Shown here: positions 62,770 to 64,000 of the stretch, piece after piece
How positions within the stretch are numbered: the stretch's first letter is position 1
How the letters are laid out: each line of letters opens with the position of its first letter
Assembly: GCA_036244975.1 (NCBI GenBank)
Contig: BTTE01000007.1
Coordinates: 1 to 64,000 of the forward strand
DNA length: 64,000 bases
Direction of reading: 5' to 3'
Source of the DNA: Sulfidibacterium sp036244975
Lineage (GTDB): Bacteria > Bacteroidota > Bacteroidia > Bacteroidales > F082
The notes under the pieces: model-generated
The model's database searches: none
Told to the model about the DNA's origin: nothing
The model's input: the letters and a program-made list of their open reading frames with translations, nothing else
Position numbers and translations under genes: made by a program

Positions 62770-64000
62770 ATGCGAAAAATTTTACTTTTCATATTGATAA
62801 GTCTGTTTATTTCTAATGGATATGCGCAACGGCGTCTTGCAAAACGCCATCATATTGTGAACAGGGTTCTGTCAGAGATAATAAAGGACAATGATTTTAA
62901 ACCTGCCGGTTTCGGTTTTTTAGCCATTGATGCCAAAACCGGTCAAATTATTTCTTCGTATCATCCCGACATGGCTTTAAGACCCGCCTCTAATCAAAAA
63001 TTAATTTCAACCGCTACCGTCCTTGAGCTGTACGGCCCTGATTACAAGTTTGAAACAAAACTGGAATATACCGGCAAAATTGATACGGTAACCCATATTC
63101 TTCATGGAAACATTATTATAAAAGGTGGCGGAGACCCTACGCTCGGTTCTAAATATTTCGATGAAACAAAAGATAAACAGTTTCTTACACAATGGGTAGA
63201 GGCTTTAAAGCATTTACATATTGATTCTGTTGCAGGGGCTGTTATTGGTGATGCCGGAATTTTCAGTCGGGATATTGTGCCTGTTTCATGGTCGTGGACA
63301 AACATGGGAGACTATTATGGTGCCGGTGCCAGCGGACTTTCTATTTTCGATAATTATTACACCATTTATTATAACACTGACAGCATAATTGGCGATACTG
63401 CTCAGATAGAAGAAGTTGTTCCCGAAGTTCCCCATCTGGTTTTTGATAACGGGGTGGTAGCCGATACCGTTTCTGATGACAATTCCAATATTCTGGGCGC
63501 TCCTTATTCTGATATTCGCTATTTGAGGGGAGAACTTCCTCTCAACAAGACCAATTTTGCTGTCAAGGGTTCGCTGCCGGATCCTGCTTATTTTGCTGCC
63601 TATGAGGTGGAAAGAACTTTACAGGAAAACGGTGTTAAATTTAAAAATAAACCAACAACTATCCGACTGCTCAAAATCGCCGGCAAGCATGTCGGCAGTA
63701 ACCGTACAGAGATTGCCATAACATATTCTCCGCCACTTTCAAAAATTGTCGAGCAAACCAATATACATAGTATCAATCTGTTCGCAGAACATTTTTTAGA
63801 TCAGAGTGGGTTGAAACTCATTGGCCGTGCACAAACAGAGCTTGATGCCAGGGCTGTTATGAATTACTGGAAAGAAAAAGGTATGGATATACAGGGGATG
63901 ACGCTTACCGATGGAAGCGGCTTGTCGCAGTACAATGCCGTTACGCCACGCCAGATGGTGTTTTTGTTGAATTATATGAAAAAAAACAGTCCGTATTTTG
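62770..64000 (+). CDS. dacB: D-alanyl-D-alanine carboxypeptidase/endopeptidase (PBP4, DacB type), 3' end outside window
   Basis: Open from ATG 62770 to the window edge, at least 410 residues. A signal peptide (MRKILLFILISLFISNGYAQ) is followed by the S13 peptidase domain: the SxxK motif SNQK in RPASNQKLISTATVLELYG, the GGGDPTLGS loop, YYGAGASGLSIFDN and the SxN motif SIN in NIHSINLFAEHFL. The KTG motif would lie beyond the edge. LTDGSGLSQYNAVTPRQM is typical of the family. It cleaves D-Ala-D-Ala and cross-link bonds in peptidoglycan. It is in the same orientation as the epimerase operon but separated by the antisense NhaC gene. Confidence 0.93.
   Translation, partial: MRKILLFILISLFISNGYAQRRLAKRHHIVNRVLSEIIKDNDFKPAGFGFLAIDAKTGQIISSYHPDMALRPASNQKLISTATVLELYGPDYKFETKLEYTGKIDTVTHILHGNIIIKGGGDPTLGSKYFDETKDKQFLTQWVEALKHLHIDSVAGAVIGDAGIFSRDIVPVSWSWTNMGDYYGAGASGLSIFDNYYTIYYNTDSIIGDTAQIEEVVPEVPHLVFDNGVVADTVSDDNSNILGAPYSDIRYLRGELPLNKTNFAVKGSLPDPAYFAAYEVERTLQENGVKFKNKPTTIRLLKIAGKHVGSNRTEIAITYSPPLSKIVEQTNIHSINLFAEHFLDQSGLKLIGRAQTELDARAVMNYWKEKGMDIQGMTLTDGSGLSQYNAVTPRQMVFLLNYMKKNSPYF

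Noticed and set aside
1..64000. tRNA, rRNA, integron or prophage features
   Set aside because: No cloverleaf, rRNA-like stretch, integrase or phage gene was recognised on reading both strands.

Overview
The window looks like chromosomal DNA of a member of the Bacteroidota, probably a marine or saline, Bacteroidales/Marinilabiliales-like anaerobe or facultative organism. Three things point there. Many genes carry the phylum's promoter box TAnnTTTG just upstream and lack Shine-Dalgarno sites. The gene families are typical of the phylum: LytTR two-component pairs, BlaI/M56-TonB_C, DUF4369-TlpA, CAP-SPOR, E. coli-type PurB and PyrBI. There are also three NhaD/NhaC sodium antiporters. No rRNA, tRNA, CRISPR array, prophage or conjugative element was seen. 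The only mobile-type gene is a REP-associated (Y1/HUH) transposase at 45.2 kb.

Layout. 0-5.7 kb: 3' end of a LUD-domain gene, a LytS/LytTR pair, then BlaI, M56/BlaR1-TonB_C and a secreted leucine-rich-repeat protein; REP-like hairpins lie between the two regulatory systems. 5.7-8.7 kb: a RhuM-Fic fusion apparently inserted at the purB promoter, then purB. 8.7-14.3 kb: two tandem NhaD antiporters, a long palindromic element, and an exbB-exbD-tonB operon. 14.4-19.5 kb: folC, an ALDH7-type dehydrogenase and a CPA2 K+/H+ antiporter. 19.6-22.7 kb: pyrB-pyrI behind a pyrL-like leader, and cysE behind a cysteine-rich leader peptide. 22.8-33.7 kb: a periplasmic nucleotidase, an aconitase-family enzyme, a secreted CAP-SPOR protein, a class IV aminotransferase, an EamA transporter, a TlpA-like reductase and methylmalonyl-CoA decarboxylase. 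33.7-43.8 kb: trmN6, rimM, rpsP (with a long repeat tail), gyrB, an outer-membrane barrel and a 1018-residue TPR protein. 44.4-45.7 kb: a Phd/YoeB toxin-antitoxin pair and the REP transposase. 45.8-52.5 kb: lplA, a YdiJ-type FAD/Fe-S dehydrogenase, a divergent HypD and a class V aminotransferase that also carries a cysteine-rich leader. 52.7-64 kb: ppnP, ilvE, lpdA, trmD, a cation efflux protein, a dipeptide epimerase/AOS-transferase/NhaC cluster and the start of a PBP4-type peptidase.

The most notable signal is regulatory. Two loci 30 kb apart on opposite strands, cysE and a class V PLP enzyme, are each preceded by a promoter box, a short ORF with consecutive cysteine codons (five in a row; three plus two), a protector hairpin, and mutually exclusive antiterminator/terminator stems ending in a T-tract. 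This is the architecture of ribosome-mediated attenuation by charged tRNA-Cys. The pyrBI operon shows a parallel arrangement: a 44-codon leader ORF runs through an intrinsic terminator into the pyrB start codon, as in the E. coli pyrBI attenuator. The cysE leader, folC and trmD share a second pattern: the start codon lies exactly 4 nt after the TAnnTTTG box, which suggests leaderless mRNAs. These are readings of the sequence by eye; no folding, search or expression data were available.
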